A stretch of 64,000 bases of DNA from CAWIVH01 sp963839475 (GTDB taxonomy: Bacteria > Acidobacteriota > UBA6911), in the NCBI GenBank assembly GCA_963839475.1, contig CAWIVH010000001.1:1210491-1274490 (forward strand), in the 5' to 3' direction. Of the stretch, positions 42,895-51,753 are shown piece by piece. The position numbers and the translations under genes were made by a program. The notes under the pieces are model-generated. The model was not told the DNA's origin, did no database searches, and saw only the letters and a program-made list of their open reading frames with translations. Position 1 is the first letter of the stretch. Each line of letters begins with the position of its first letter.

Positions 42895-43034
42895 GACATT
42901 CATACAGCCGCGCTACATTCGTTTGATGCTAACTATCTGGCACTCACTACCGGGCACAAGCCACCTAATTTGGACAGCCTCGGGCTGAATCCCAGAACCA
43001 CATGAAATGTGAGTTTTGAGGCTGCATCCTGATC

Positions 43035-43874
43035 CTATTCCCCCAAGACGCCGGACAATGCCCGCCGTATCAGCACCGGCAGGATCGCCCGCCGATACTC
43101 CATGCTCTCCTGACCGTCCTTCTCGAATTCCAGGGAATCGACAAATCCCTCCGCGATATTTTGAGCAGAAACCGGATCCGCATGTTTTCCGGCAAGGGCG
43201 GCCTCCAGCAGCGGCATCCTCATGGGCAACCTGCCTCGGCCCGCCACCGCGATGCGATACTCGGTCCGGGCCAATTCCGTTGCTGGCGCATATGATGCGA
43301 CAGCAAGAATGGGCGAACTCCGGGGAGAGCGCGCGACCCGGCTCGAGCCCAGCCGGACCCCCGCGGGCGGGGCGGTTATCCTGGCCTCCAGAAGGATCCC
43401 TCCCCTGGTTCCAGCTTCAATGTTTTCGTACAGAGCCGGTAATGGCATTACTGAAGACCCGTCGGCCTTCCCGATGATCACTTCACATTCCAGGACGAGC
43501 AGCGCGGCTGCCAACTCCCCCGCCGTCCTCGGGGACAGCAGAGCGCCGCCGAACGTTGCCTGATTCAATTGGAGACTTGTAGCTGAACGGAGGACCGCTT
43601 CGTGCAGCAGCCCGCCGGCGAAATGCCGCACCTCGGGCTCGAAGAATGCGGATGCCAGGGGGGTCATCGCCCCGAGAGTGATTCCATCCGCGTCGCTCCG
43701 GATGTAATCGAGCGACAGGCTGGAAAGGTCCACAACGGCCTCGATCTCCCGCGGCCTGCCGGCGACCAGGGAGGTGCCCCCGGCGAGGGGGACAGTCCGG
43801 ATCGTTTTACGGGAGAGGAGCGCGAGCGCTTCGGGTAAAGACTTGGGGCGGTGGTATTCTTTCAGATTTCTCAT
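43035..43874 (-). CDS. FAD-binding subunit of a molybdenum hydroxylase (CoxM/XdhB-type)
   Basis: A 279-residue FAD subunit. The flavin-binding [11 protein letters not shown] motif and the later [20 protein letters not shown] block are typical; the latter stands where family members have the T-x-G-x-N-x-A region. The C-terminal domain ([19 protein letters not shown]) matches the CO-dehydrogenase-flavoprotein C-terminal fold. It moves electrons from the 2Fe-2S clusters to NAD or another acceptor. It starts within the last four bases of urocanate hydratase (ATGA), so the two are translationally coupled. The matching large subunit gene lies downstream behind a transposable element. Confidence 0.88.
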   Translation of the reverse strand: MRNLKEYHRPKSLPEALALLSRKTIRTVPLAGGTSLVAGRPREIEAVVDLSSLSLDYIRSDADGITLGAMTPLASAFFEPEVRHFAGGLLHEAVLRSATSLQLNQATFGGALLSPRTAGELAAALLVLECEVIIGKADGSSVMPLPALYENIEAGTRGGILLEARITAPPAGVRLGSSRVARSPRSSPILAVASYAPATELARTEYRIAVAGRGRLPMRMPLLEAALAGKHADPVSAQNIAEGFVDSLEFEKDGQESMEYRRAILPVLIRRALSGVLGE

Positions 43875-45535
43875 GGTCGGATCATTGGTATAGAGATCCC
43901 GGATCTGCGGGCGAAAGCTCCCGCATCTTCGTACCCTGCGTCGGCATGGCGCGCCACACCGATGCCGGGATCATTGGTCAGCACCCTTTCAATTCTGCCG
44001 GCCATTTCTTCGGTTCCATCGGCCACCGTCACCTGGCCGGCATGCAGGGAATATCCCATTCCGACACCACCGCCGTGGTGAAACGAAACCCAGGACGCGC
44101 CGCTCGCGGTATTGAGCAGGGCATTCAGGATAGGCCAATCGGCGACGGCGTCGGAGGTGTCTTTCATCGACTCGGTTTCACGGTAGGGCGATGCGACCGA
44201 GCCGCAGTCCAGGTGATCACGCCCGATCACGATGGGGGCCTTGAGAATGCCGCGAGCCACCAGGTCGTTCATTCTCAAACCGAACCGGGCCCGCTCGCCG
44301 TAGCCGAGCCAACAGATCCGTGCCGGAAGGCCCTGGAAATGAATGCGCTCGCGGGCGAGACGGATCCAGCGGCAGAGGGACTCATTCTCAGGGAACATTT
44401 CCAGCACAAGGTCGTCGGTTACGGCAATGTCGGCCGGGTCGCCGGAGAGCGCCGCCCAGCGGAAGGGGCCGCGTCCTTCGCAGAACAGGGGCCGGATGTA
44501 GGCGGGAACAAATCCCGGGAAGTCGAGCGCGTTGGCGACCCCGGCTTTCAGCGCCTGGCCGCGGATGTTGTTGCCGTAATCGAAAGTGACCGCCCCCTGC
44601 TTTTGCATCTCCAGCATGGCGCGGACGTGAACGGCGATCGAATCCATGCTGCGCTTCAAATATTCCTCAGGCTGCAGCCGGCGCAATGCCGCAGCTTCCT
44701 GCAGGCTCAGTCCGGCGGGAATATAGCCATTGAGGGGATCGTGAGCGCTGGTCTGGTCTGTGACGAGGTCGGGCACGAAGCCCCGCCGCAGCAATTCCGG
44801 CAGGACCTCGGCGCAGTTTCCCACCAGCCCGACGGAAAGGGCTTCGCCCCGTTTTGCGGCAGCGCGGACCAGGGAGAGGGCTTCCTCGAGATCGTAGGAA
44901 ATACGGTCACAATATCCGGTCCGGAGGCGCTTCTCAATCCTTTGGGGATCGACTTCGATCCCCAGGAAAGCCGCGCCGGCAAGGGTGGCGGCCAGCGGCT
45001 GGGCGCCTCCCATGCCGCCCAAACCGCCGGAGACCAGGATTTTTCCTTGAAGGCTTCCCCCGAAATGCTGCCGGCCAGCAGCGGCGAAGGTTTCATAGGT
45101 TCCCTGCACGATTCCTTGAGAGCCGATGTAAATCCAGCTTCCGGCGGTCATCTGCCCATACATGATCAGGCCGAGCGCTTCCAGCCGCCGGAATTCATCC
45201 CAGTTGGCCCAGTTGCCCACAAGGTTTGAATTCGCGATGAGCACGCGGGGAGAGTACTCGTGGGTGCGAAATACCCCCACCGGCTTGCCGGACTGGACAA
45301 GCAGGGTTTCGTCATTCCGAAGCGTCCTGAGAGCAGCGACGATCGCGTGGTAGCATTCCCAGTTGCGGGCCGCCTTGCCGCTGCCGCCGTATACGATGAG
45401 CTCCTCGGGCCGTTCAGCCACTTCGTCGTCGAGGTTGTTCATCAGCATCCGCAGGGCGGCTTCCTGCTGCCATCCGAGGCATGTAAGCTTTTGCCCGCGT
45501 GGCGCCCGAATTTTTAAGGGGGAGGTTTCTCCCAT
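43871..45535 (-). CDS. hutU: Urocanate hydratase
   Basis: A 554-residue urocanate hydratase, full length for the family (about 555). Conserved blocks include [54 protein letters not shown], the NAD-binding [28 protein letters not shown] and [16 protein letters not shown]. The enzyme uses NAD as an electrophile to add water to urocanate, forming imidazolone propionate in histidine breakdown. No hutH, hutI or hutG is nearby. Instead the gene is coupled by a four-base overlap to the FAD subunit of a molybdenum hydroxylase, suggesting the next step is an oxidation of the imidazolone ring. Promoter and ribosome site lie in the repeat-containing gap upstream. Confidence 0.95.
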   Translation of the reverse strand: MGETSPLKIRAPRGQKLTCLGWQQEAALRMLMNNLDDEVAERPEELIVYGGSGKAARNWECYHAIVAALRTLRNDETLLVQSGKPVGVFRTHEYSPRVLIANSNLVGNWANWDEFRRLEALGLIMYGQMTAGSWIYIGSQGIVQGTYETFAAAGRQHFGGSLQGKILVSGGLGGMGGAQPLAATLAGAAFLGIEVDPQRIEKRLRTGYCDRISYDLEEALSLVRAAAKRGEALSVGLVGNCAEVLPELLRRGFVPDLVTDQTSAHDPLNGYIPAGLSLQEAAALRRLQPEEYLKRSMDSIAVHVRAMLEMQKQGAVTFDYGNNIRGQALKAGVANALDFPGFVPAYIRPLFCEGRGPFRWAALSGDPADIAVTDDLVLEMFPENESLCRWIRLARERIHFQGLPARICWLGYGERARFGLRMNDLVARGILKAPIVIGRDHLDCGSVASPYRETESMKDTSDAVADWPILNALLNTASGASWVSFHHGGGVGMGYSLHAGQVTVADGTEEMAGRIERVLTNDPGIGVARHADAGYEDAGAFARRSGISIPMIRP

Positions 45536-45781
45536 AGAAGCTTCTCCAAGGAAGACATGCTAATACAATTGAACCGCGAAGGCCTCAAAGTCCGCAAAGA
45601 AATTTTGCAGTCTTTGCGTCTGGGCAGAAAATTCATTCAACGAGATTGCGATGTGTGGTCGTGAATGATCTTCCATGAATATTCATAAAAGCATCCCCGG
45701 TGGCTGCGTTTGGGTATATGGTGACATAATCAGGTCATCCATGAATGCGGAATCTGCGTTAAGGATCAAGGAGGCGAAACT
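45536..45781. repeat. Gap with ACCGCAAAG-type repeat
   Basis: TTGAACCGCGAAGGCCTCAA (45568-45587) with CCGCAAAG, and the inverse GCAGTCTTTGCG (45608-45619), are arms of the dispersed repeat just upstream of hutU. The remainder of the gap holds no gene but must hold promoters for the divergent hutU and the small membrane protein gene. Confidence 0.55.
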
Positions 45782-46228
45782 ATGGAAAATACGGCGGGCG
45801 GCAGGAAACCGGTTACGCTGACGATCGGCTGGATCATGTTGACGGTGATGGGCGCACTGCTGGTGCTGGGCGGTCTGGGCTCGCTCGGGACGGCCTACCG
45901 CACCGGCAATGAGTCGATTGCCGGATTGAAGGCGCAGGAACTTGCAAAGATCCATCCGGAACTTTTGCCGGCATTGCTCGGCCGCAGGGCAACAGCCGCA
46001 TCCCTGTCTCTGATGGCGGGAATGCTGATTGCGTGGATTGCATCCGGCCCTTTCCGTCGCGGCGAAAAATGGGCCTGGTGGGCTATGTTGACAGCGATAG
46101 GTCTTGGAGCCGCAATGTCGTTGTTGCGGATTCCCGCGCTGGGATACAACGCGGGAGCGGTCAACGCCGCCGTTCTGCTGGTGTGGCTGCTGATCGCGCT
46201 GGCCGTTTCTTACCGCGACATGAAGTAG
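45782..46228 (+). CDS. Small membrane protein of unknown function
   Basis: A 148-residue protein with four predicted helices: residues 13-35 (IGWIMLTVMGALLVLGGLG), 70-88 (ATAASLSLMAGMLIAWIAS), 95-115 (WAWWAMLTAIGLGAAMSLL) and 123-143 (NAAVLLVWLLIALAV). No known motif is seen. An 'aaggaggcg' site at 45770-45776 precedes the ATG. It is divergent from hutU and converges on the transporter permease gene with only 14 bases between stops. Function cannot be stated. Confidence 0.7.
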   Translation: MENTAGGRKPVTLTIGWIMLTVMGALLVLGGLGSLGTAYRTGNESIAGLKAQELAKIHPELLPALLGRRATAASLSLMAGMLIAWIASGPFRRGEKWAWWAMLTAIGLGAAMSLLRIPALGYNAGAVNAAVLLVWLLIALAVSYRDMK

Positions 46229-46242
46229 GCATGCCCGGGCTT

Positions 46243-47874
46243 TCAGGCAACCTGCCTCTGTTTGCCTCCCACGGCCAAGCCGCGCAGCTCCGGCGTGAAT
46301 CTACGTTCCGCCATCCTCGCCAGGCGAACGAACGGCAAGCCGACCAGGAAGTACATCCCCGCTGCGAGAAGGCCGATCCCAAGGTAATCGTAATGGATGC
46401 TGGCCAACTGGCTGTAAGCCTTGGTCAGTTCGACCATGGTTATCACCGAGACGAGGGAGGAATCCTTCAGGAGGGCGATAAAGTCGTTTGTGACGGGGGG
46501 AATCACGAGCCGCATTGCCTGGGGAACGATTACATAGCGCAGAGCCTGGAACCGGCTCATACCCAGGGCGAGCGCCGCCTCCATCTGGGTCCTGGGGATC
46601 GATTGGATGCCCGCGCGATAATTCTCCGCTTCATAGGCGCTGTAGTTCAGCCCCAATCCCAGGATTGCCGCCAACATCGGAGAGAGCTTGATGCCGACGT
46701 GGGGCAGCCCGTAGAAAATGAGGAAGAGCTGGATCAGCAGAGGCGTCCCTCGGATAACCTCGACGTAAAAAGTGGCCACGCCCCTGACTGCGGCCGGCGA
46801 ATATAGACGAATCAGCGCGATGAAAAGTCCCAGCGAGACTGCCAGGATCATCGAAAGAACCGAAAGCTCGACCGTAACGAGGGCTCCCCTGGCAAGCAGC
46901 GGAAGGTAGCTGAGATACCGGCGCGCTTTGTCGGCGACGGACAATGGCTGCAGGCGGCTTTTGAGGAACCGCTCATAAGCTTCTGCGCGTGCACTGCCGG
47001 GCGCATAGTCTCCGAACATCTCCGCGCACAAAGGTGTCCAGAGCTTCCAATTCTCGAGAATGCGCCTCAATTCGCCGCTTCGAATCATCTGCTCGAGAGC
47101 GGCGTTAATGCCCTGCAGCAGCGCGGTATCTTCCTTACGCACTCCGATGCCGTATTCGAGGCGGCCTACCGGCGCGCCGGTCAGCTTGAGCTTCGGCTCA
47201 TGGGGCACATTGTAGAGTGCAATGATGTGATCCATGAGGACAGCATCCAGCCGCTCGTTCATCAGGTCTTCGTAGGCGTTCACCTGGCCGTCATAGCTGT
47301 GGACGCGAAGGTCATGGCGCGCCTCAAGAATGCGTTGAGCCAGGCTGCCTTTGAGCGTTCCGACGTCGCGGCCGCGGCAATCGTCCAGCGAGCGGATATC
47401 GTTGTTTCCGGCGCGCACGGCGATCTGCTCGAAGGTTATGTAATAGGGGCGGCTGAAGTTTATGACCTGCGCGCGGTCCGGTGTTATTTCGAGGCCGGAC
47501 ACGACCATATCGTAGTTGCCCCGGTCAAGCCCAGGAACCAGACCGTCCCACTGGTTTTGCACGAACCGCGCTTCGCGGCCGAGGATTCTTGCGATGGCTT
47601 TTACGATGTCGACTTCGTAGCCGATCACGGCGGAGGGATCGGCCGGGTCCTGGAACTGATAAGGCGCTCCTCCTTCCGCGTCTCCGCCCCACAGCAACGG
47701 CCGGTTCTGCGCCCGCAGTGCAATGGGCCCCAGGACCATGAAAAGAATAACCGGGGCAAGAAGAGCCCCACGGCCTCGGCAGTTGACAGTTGTCAGTTGC
47801 CAGTTGTCAGTTGCCAGTTGGCAGTTGTCAGGTCGCCGTTTTTCAATCCGCAATTCGCAATTCGCAATTCGCAA
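46243..47874 (-). CDS. Polar amino-acid ABC transporter, fused substrate-binding and permease protein
   Basis: Up to 543 residues. After a hydrophobic segment (LLAPVILFMVLGPIALRA, residues 40-55) comes a solute-binding domain (GYEVDIVKAIARILG, VPGLDRGNYDMVVSGLEITP, GRDVGTLKGSLAQRIL, YGIGVRKEDTALL) and from about residue 320 a permease domain with the EAA-like loop ALALGMSRFQALRYVIVPQA. With the adjacent ATPase it forms a complete importer of the GlnHPQ/HisJMQP class. The first 33 residues are encoded entirely by a tandem repeat, and the only in-frame starts before the hydrophobic segment are TTG codons in that repeat (47874, 47853). The ATPase stop ends one base before the first of them. Confidence 0.88.
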   Translation of the reverse strand: MRIANCELRIEKRRPDNCQLATDNWQLTTVNCRGRGALLAPVILFMVLGPIALRAQNRPLLWGGDAEGGAPYQFQDPADPSAVIGYEVDIVKAIARILGREARFVQNQWDGLVPGLDRGNYDMVVSGLEITPDRAQVINFSRPYYITFEQIAVRAGNNDIRSLDDCRGRDVGTLKGSLAQRILEARHDLRVHSYDGQVNAYEDLMNERLDAVLMDHIIALYNVPHEPKLKLTGAPVGRLEYGIGVRKEDTALLQGINAALEQMIRSGELRRILENWKLWTPLCAEMFGDYAPGSARAEAYERFLKSRLQPLSVADKARRYLSYLPLLARGALVTVELSVLSMILAVSLGLFIALIRLYSPAAVRGVATFYVEVIRGTPLLIQLFLIFYGLPHVGIKLSPMLAAILGLGLNYSAYEAENYRAGIQSIPRTQMEAALALGMSRFQALRYVIVPQAMRLVIPPVTNDFIALLKDSSLVSVITMVELTKAYSQLASIHYDYLGIGLLAAGMYFLVGLPFVRLARMAERRFTPELRGLAVGGKQRQVA

Positions 47875-47878
47875 TTAG
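47770..47878. repeat. Short tandem repeats at a transporter gene junction
   Basis: Tandem CAGTTGTCAGTTGCCAGTTG-like units (47777-47830) are followed by CAATTCG units (47850-47876). They form the start of the permease gene and abut the stop of the ATPase gene. The CAGTT-family units recur in the elements at 51754 and 58501. Confidence 0.8.
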
Positions 47879-48639
47879 ATAAACCTTTTCAGAAACTGTC
47901 TCGTCCTCGAGTCGGCAGGTTCTGTGAAGATCTTCTCCGGCTCTCCTTCTTCGACCACCCATCCCTCGGAGAGGAAGACGATCTTTTCCGCTACATCCCG
48001 GGCGAAGCGCATTTCGTGGGTTACGACTACCTGGGTGATCCCCTCGGCGTCCAGTTCCTTCATCACTTCGAGGACCTCGTCAACCAGCCCGGGATCAAGA
48101 GCGGAGGTGGGTTCGTCGTAGAGGATTACTTTGGGCTTCATAGCCAGGGCGCGTGCTATCGCGGCCCGCTGCTGTTGTCCGCCGGAAAGCTGATACGGGT
48201 AAAGCCCGGCCTTGTCCTTCAAACCCACTTTATCGAGCAGCTGCAGTGCGGCCGCGCGCGCTTCGTCCGGGGGAACGCCCTGAACGATGGTGGGCGGCCG
48301 GGAGGCGTTTTCCAGGGTTGTCATGTGGGGAAAGAGATTGAACGCCTGAAAAACCATTCCGACCACTCCCCGGATATCGTGGGTGACGCGATGGTAGTCA
48401 CCGCTTACAGGTGCGCGGGGATTTAGCCTTTCGAGCGAGAACCCGTTGACTGAGATGCGGCCTTCATCGAAGGTTTCGAGCCCGTTCAGGCATCGAAGCA
48501 GGGTGGATTTGCCGCAGCCGGATGGACCAATCAGTACTGTAAGCTGGCAGGCGTCGACTGCGAGGTCGATTCCCTTCAATACGGGCTGATGATGGAACGA
48601 CTTTTTCAAGCCGCTGACTTCGATGATACGCTCTGTCAT
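47875..48639 (-). CDS. Amino-acid ABC transporter ATP-binding protein (GlnQ-type)
   Basis: A 254-residue ABC ATPase with Walker A GPSGCGKSTLL, Q-loop VFQAFNLFPHMT, signature LSGGQQQR, Walker B VILYDEPTSALDPG and the switch histidine in VVTHEMRFA. It most resembles GlnQ/HisP of polar amino-acid importers. It precedes the fused binding-protein/permease gene with no gap. ATG at 48639 is chosen over TTG at 48663, though neither has a clear ribosome binding site. The neighbouring hutU and hydantoinase genes make histidine or a related compound a reasonable ligand. Confidence 0.9.
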   Translation of the reverse strand: MTERIIEVSGLKKSFHHQPVLKGIDLAVDACQLTVLIGPSGCGKSTLLRCLNGLETFDEGRISVNGFSLERLNPRAPVSGDYHRVTHDIRGVVGMVFQAFNLFPHMTTLENASRPPTIVQGVPPDEARAAALQLLDKVGLKDKAGLYPYQLSGGQQQRAAIARALAMKPKVILYDEPTSALDPGLVDEVLEVMKELDAEGITQVVVTHEMRFARDVAEKIVFLSEGWVVEEGEPEKIFTEPADSRTRQFLKRFI

Positions 48640-48792
48640 TTTTTGCGGGGTATTGTGGCACAAAGCAACCCGACGGATGTAAATAAAATGGCGAAATACG
48701 AATGACGAATTTTCAACGGACGGGAATTCGTAATTCGTCGATTGTTTTTCGGGGAGGCGTCAAAAACCTCGAAGATGAGCTTGTATTATGGT

Positions 48793-48798
48793 TATAAT
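48793..48798 (+). promoter_or_regulatory. Consensus -10 element (TATAAT)
   Basis: A perfect TATAAT lies at 48793-48798 in a short AT-rich island directly before a 700-base GC-rich untranslated stretch on the plus strand. The -35 position (about 48770-48775, CGAAGA-like) is poor. Transcription from it would begin near 48805, at the left edge of the structured region. Confidence 0.45.
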
Positions 48799-48804
48799 AG
48801 AATC

Positions 48805-49510
48805 AAATCCGATGCAGCCGGCAACCTGGCGGAAGGCTGGTAGGAGAAATAGCCTGAAAGACCCGCTGGAGATCGATGCGGGCGCTGGATTGGAAAGCCG
48901 GGGGAACGGTCTCACCGGCTACGGCGGGACGATACCGCGTACCCGCTCAAGCAGTGGACGTTGAATTTGGCGGCAAAAGTCCGCGATGATTGGGTGTTGT
49001 GACCGGCGGCAAAAGGCGTGCGAAGCCGGGTCGCTTTGAGAATTCAGCGGCCCCGCCGGCTTGACAGAGGGATTATCTGGAACCGCGGCGCGAAGGTTTT
49101 CTCATATACCCGGTGGGGGTGAATTGGAGCAGGACCCCGTCAGGCTGGTTAGCCGGGATGTGAAGAAATCCCTGATCCCCGCTTGTATGATTGCAGGGGC
49201 GGGGCGGAATGCAGGGGGAGCCTGATACATCGGGCGCGCCCCGGCCGCGGGAATTGGAAAACGAATTTCCAAGCAGGCAGCAGGAACCCATGGAGCCTGT
49301 CAGTCGTTGGCGGCTGGTCTGCCGGCGGCCCGGCCGGGTACATGCAGTACCAGAGCGTCGGCATGAAGGAAAGCCGAACCCGGCGTCGACCTGAACCGGT
49401 TCAAGCTCCGTCAATCTACAGTCGGGCCGGCCTGCCCGGAAAATCCCCATGTTTTGAGCGACTGCGGTCGCCCTCGCCCCGTCTCCGCACTCAGCCGCCT
49501 TATCCTCGGC
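48805..49510 (+). ncRNA. Candidate structured RNA or long 5' leader, family not recognised
   Basis: About 700 GC-rich bases without a credible gene (open frames lack family resemblance). It has many small stable hairpins in order: GGGGT/ACCCC (49116-49138), GGCT-ggtt-AGCC (49143-49154), GGGAT/ATCCC (49155-49172), GGAATT/AATTTCC (about 49251-49271), the palindrome GAACCGGTTC near 49393, and GCGAC-tgcg-GTCGC (49458-49471). A consensus -10 box lies just upstream. It could be a free RNA, an insertion-associated RNA such as a HEARO/omega-RNA relative, a degenerate ribozyme, or a leader of the hydantoinase gene that follows at 49560. Strand is inferred from the promoter. Confidence 0.4.
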
Positions 49511-49559
49511 CCTGACCTTGACACATAGCGGCCATCAACATATCGATGCTGGAGATATT

Positions 49560-50936
49560 ATGACCACCCTGATAAAGAACGGAACGATCATCACCGCAAC
49601 CGACTCTTTCAAAGCCGACATCCTGGTGAAAAACGGTGTCGTTACCGAGATCGGGAAGGAAATATCCAAAATCGCGAGTGAGATCATCGATGCCACCGAC
49701 AAATGGGTTCTTCCGGGCGCCGTGGATGTTCACACGCATCTGGATGTGATGTGCGACGGAATGACGACCGTCGACGATTTTGAAACCGGGTCGGCGGCAG
49801 CCGCCGCGGGGGGAACCACGACGGTTGTGGATTATGCCGAACAAGCCCCCGGAGCGACCCTGCTTCAAACGTTTGAGGAATGGAAGGCCAAAGCTTCCCC
49901 GCGAGCTGTTATCGACCACGGGTTTCACATTGCCCTTTCCGAAGTGAACGACGCGATTTTGAGCCAGATCCCTGAAATGGTGGAGGCCGGAGTCACCAGC
50001 TTTAAAATCAGCCTGGACGGTGCGGGTGAGCGGCGCATCAGCGACGCCGCGGTCCTGGAATTCCTGCAGCGGGCTTCGGCAGCGGGAGCGCTGGCCTGCA
50101 TTCACGCGGAGAATGGTGAAGTGATAGATCTCCTGCAGCGCCGTGCCGTAGCGGACGGAAAAACCGCCCCCAGGCTTTTGGGTGCCGTTCGCCCGCCGGA
50201 GCTCGAGGCCGAGGCTACCAGCAGGGTCATCACGCTGGCGGACCTGGCTAAATCGCCGGTTTACTTCACCAATCTTTCCTCGGCCCATGCCCTCGAGAGG
50301 GTGAAGAGCGCGCGCGACCGCAACTTGCCCGTCTATGCCGAAACCTGCCCGCACTACCTGGTGCTGTCGGCTGAAAGGTACGAAGAGACCGAGGGGATCA
50401 AGTATTACACCACCCCGCCTTTACGGCCCGCCTGGCACCTCGATGCCCTTTGGAAAGGCCTGGGTTCCGGCGACATTCAAACCATTGCCAGCGATCACAC
50501 GGCCTTCAATTACGCCGGGCAGAAAGATACCGGCAAGGACAACTTCCTGCTTGCGCCGCGCGGTTTCCCCGGAAGCCAGGAACGGCTGCCCTTGATATGC
50601 TCGGCCGGTGTCAACACCGGGAGAATCTCTGCCAACAAGCTGGTGGATCTGCTCTCCACCACACCGGCCAAGCTGTTCGGGCTGTTCCCGCGCAAGGGCA
50701 CACTCGCGATAGGCAGCGACGCCGACATGGTGATTTTCGATCCCAAGGCGGAACAGGTGCTGTCCCGCTCGATCGCGCTCTCCCGCGCTGATTTCTCGGC
50801 TTATGAAGGTTTCAAAGTGAGAGGTATGCCCTGGCTGGTAATCCAGCGCGGACGGGTCATTGCCCGCGAAGGCAAGGTGATGGGAAGGCCGGGCAGCGGC
50901 GAATTTCTGGCCCGCTCACGCTTTACCGCCTTATGA
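49560..50936 (+). CDS. Dihydropyrimidinase / hydantoinase
   Basis: A 458-residue amidohydrolase. The metal-binding VDVHTHLD near the N-terminus, the lysine expected to be carboxylated in TSFKIS, the His of CIHAEN, the ETCPHYL block and the SDHTAFNY Asp-His all fit dihydropyrimidinases and hydantoinases. It opens cyclic ureides (hydantoins, dihydrouracil) to N-carbamoyl amino acids. A GGAG site precedes the ATG at 49560; the frame is open to 49518. It stands alone on the plus strand, but hutU, a molybdenum hydroxylase and an amino-acid importer lie just upstream, so hydantoin-5-propionate is a candidate substrate. No carbamoylase is seen nearby. Confidence 0.9.
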   Translation: MTTLIKNGTIITATDSFKADILVKNGVVTEIGKEISKIASEIIDATDKWVLPGAVDVHTHLDVMCDGMTTVDDFETGSAAAAAGGTTTVVDYAEQAPGATLLQTFEEWKAKASPRAVIDHGFHIALSEVNDAILSQIPEMVEAGVTSFKISLDGAGERRISDAAVLEFLQRASAAGALACIHAENGEVIDLLQRRAVADGKTAPRLLGAVRPPELEAEATSRVITLADLAKSPVYFTNLSSAHALERVKSARDRNLPVYAETCPHYLVLSAERYEETEGIKYYTTPPLRPAWHLDALWKGLGSGDIQTIASDHTAFNYAGQKDTGKDNFLLAPRGFPGSQERLPLICSAGVNTGRISANKLVDLLSTTPAKLFGLFPRKGTLAIGSDADMVIFDPKAEQVLSRSIALSRADFSAYEGFKVRGMPWLVIQRGRVIAREGKVMGRPGSGEFLARSRFTAL

Positions 50937-51072
50937 AAAATGGGGACGCAACCCAGTTTCATGCCGCGCCTGGATCTATTTCGAAGCCATTGAGCAATGA
51001 TATGGAGCGGCGTCTCCATTTTTCATACGGACCGAAGCATGGCATGAAACTGGGTTGCGTCCCCATTTTTCA
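50933..51072. repeat. 33-base perfect inverted repeat filling a convergent gap
   Basis: ATGAAAAATGGGGACGCAAC and the following CCAGTTTCATGCC at 50933-50965 are repeated as a perfect inverse at 51040-51072. They fill the whole gap between the convergent hydantoinase and uridine kinase genes, overlapping the hydantoinase stop codon. The core GGGGACGC also forms the inverted repeat at 60504. A 33-base stem could also end transcription in both directions. Confidence 0.85.
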
Positions 51073-51075
51073 TTT

Positions 51076-51696
51076 TTACAGCATCATGCGGACGCGGGCG
51101 ATGATCGTGTCGAGTGCAACCCGGTTGTGGCCGCCCTCGGGGATGATGATATCGGCATAGCGCTTCGAGGGTTCCACGAACTGCAAGTGCATCGGCCTGA
51201 CGGTGCTCATGTACTGGTCGACGATGGATTCGAGGGAGCGCCCGCGCTCCCTGACATCCCGGTCCATGCGGCGGATGAACCGCACATCCGCATCTGCGTC
51301 CACGTAGACTTTCATATCCATCATTTTCCGCAGCTCGGGGTCGTCGAAAACCAGGATTCCTTCGATGATAAGCACCGGCCGGGGTTCGACCCTGATGGTT
51401 TCGTCCATGCGCGAGTGGGTGTGAAAATTGTAGATCGGCTTCTGAATGATCCTCCCGTTGCGCAGGGTGCGGATGTGCTCCTTGAGGAGTTTCCAGTCGA
51501 AGGCCGACGGGTGATCGAAATTGATCCGATCCCGGTCGTCCATGGGCAGCAGGCTGCGGTCCAGGTAGTAGGAGTCCTGGTGGACTATGACCGCGTATTC
51601 GGGCCCGAGGGCTTTGGAAATCTCCTCGGCGATGGTGGTTTTACCCGATCCGGTCCCGCCCGATATTCCCAGGGTGACGAGAAGCGGCTTCTTCAT
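51076..51696 (-). CDS. udk: Uridine kinase
   Basis: A 206-residue P-loop kinase. GISGGTGSGKTTIAEEI is the Walker A region, VIVHQDSYYLDRSLL holds the conserved Asp-Ser-Tyr, INFDHPSAFDWKLL and IIEGILVFDDPELR are standard for Udk, as is FIRRMDRDVRERGRS in the lid. It phosphorylates uridine and cytidine to UMP and CMP with ATP or GTP in pyrimidine salvage. Length matches E. coli Udk (213). It converges on the hydantoinase gene; a 33-base inverted repeat fills the gap. Confidence 0.95.
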   Translation of the reverse strand: MKKPLLVTLGISGGTGSGKTTIAEEISKALGPEYAVIVHQDSYYLDRSLLPMDDRDRINFDHPSAFDWKLLKEHIRTLRNGRIIQKPIYNFHTHSRMDETIRVEPRPVLIIEGILVFDDPELRKMMDMKVYVDADADVRFIRRMDRDVRERGRSLESIVDQYMSTVRPMHLQFVEPSKRYADIIIPEGGHNRVALDTIIARVRMML

Positions 51697-51753
51697 TCCT
51701 GATGTTCCTCCAAAATCCTATTTAAGCATAATCCCTTCGCAGTCTTCGAGTAT

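Larger units (their letters stand above)
41941..42980. repeat. 1.04 kb region bounded by imperfect 20-base inverted repeats
   Basis: AGGCCTGTCCAAATTTGG at 41941-41958 and its inverse AATTTGGACAGCCT at 42967-42980 (read as AGGCTGTCCAAATT on the minus strand) bracket a block containing several palindromes (for example the near-perfect GGGGCGGCAGAT/ATCTGTCGCCCC at 42093-42117) and the RAYT element at 42236-42894. Bases 41997-42230 carry no gene. The block may be a compound insertion. Confidence 0.5.

Noticed and set aside
43946..45229. Plus-strand open frame of 427 codons
   Set aside because: It is antisense to hutU; its composition is that of a shadow frame.
47200..48426. Plus-strand open frame of 408 codons
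   Set aside because: It crosses two transporter genes on the other strand, including the tandem repeat, and shows no domain.
49073..49450. Minus-strand open frame of 125 codons in the untranslated stretch
   Set aside because: Rich in Arg, Pro, Ser and Cys without a recognisable fold; the same bases form several compact hairpins on the other strand, so an RNA explanation is preferred.
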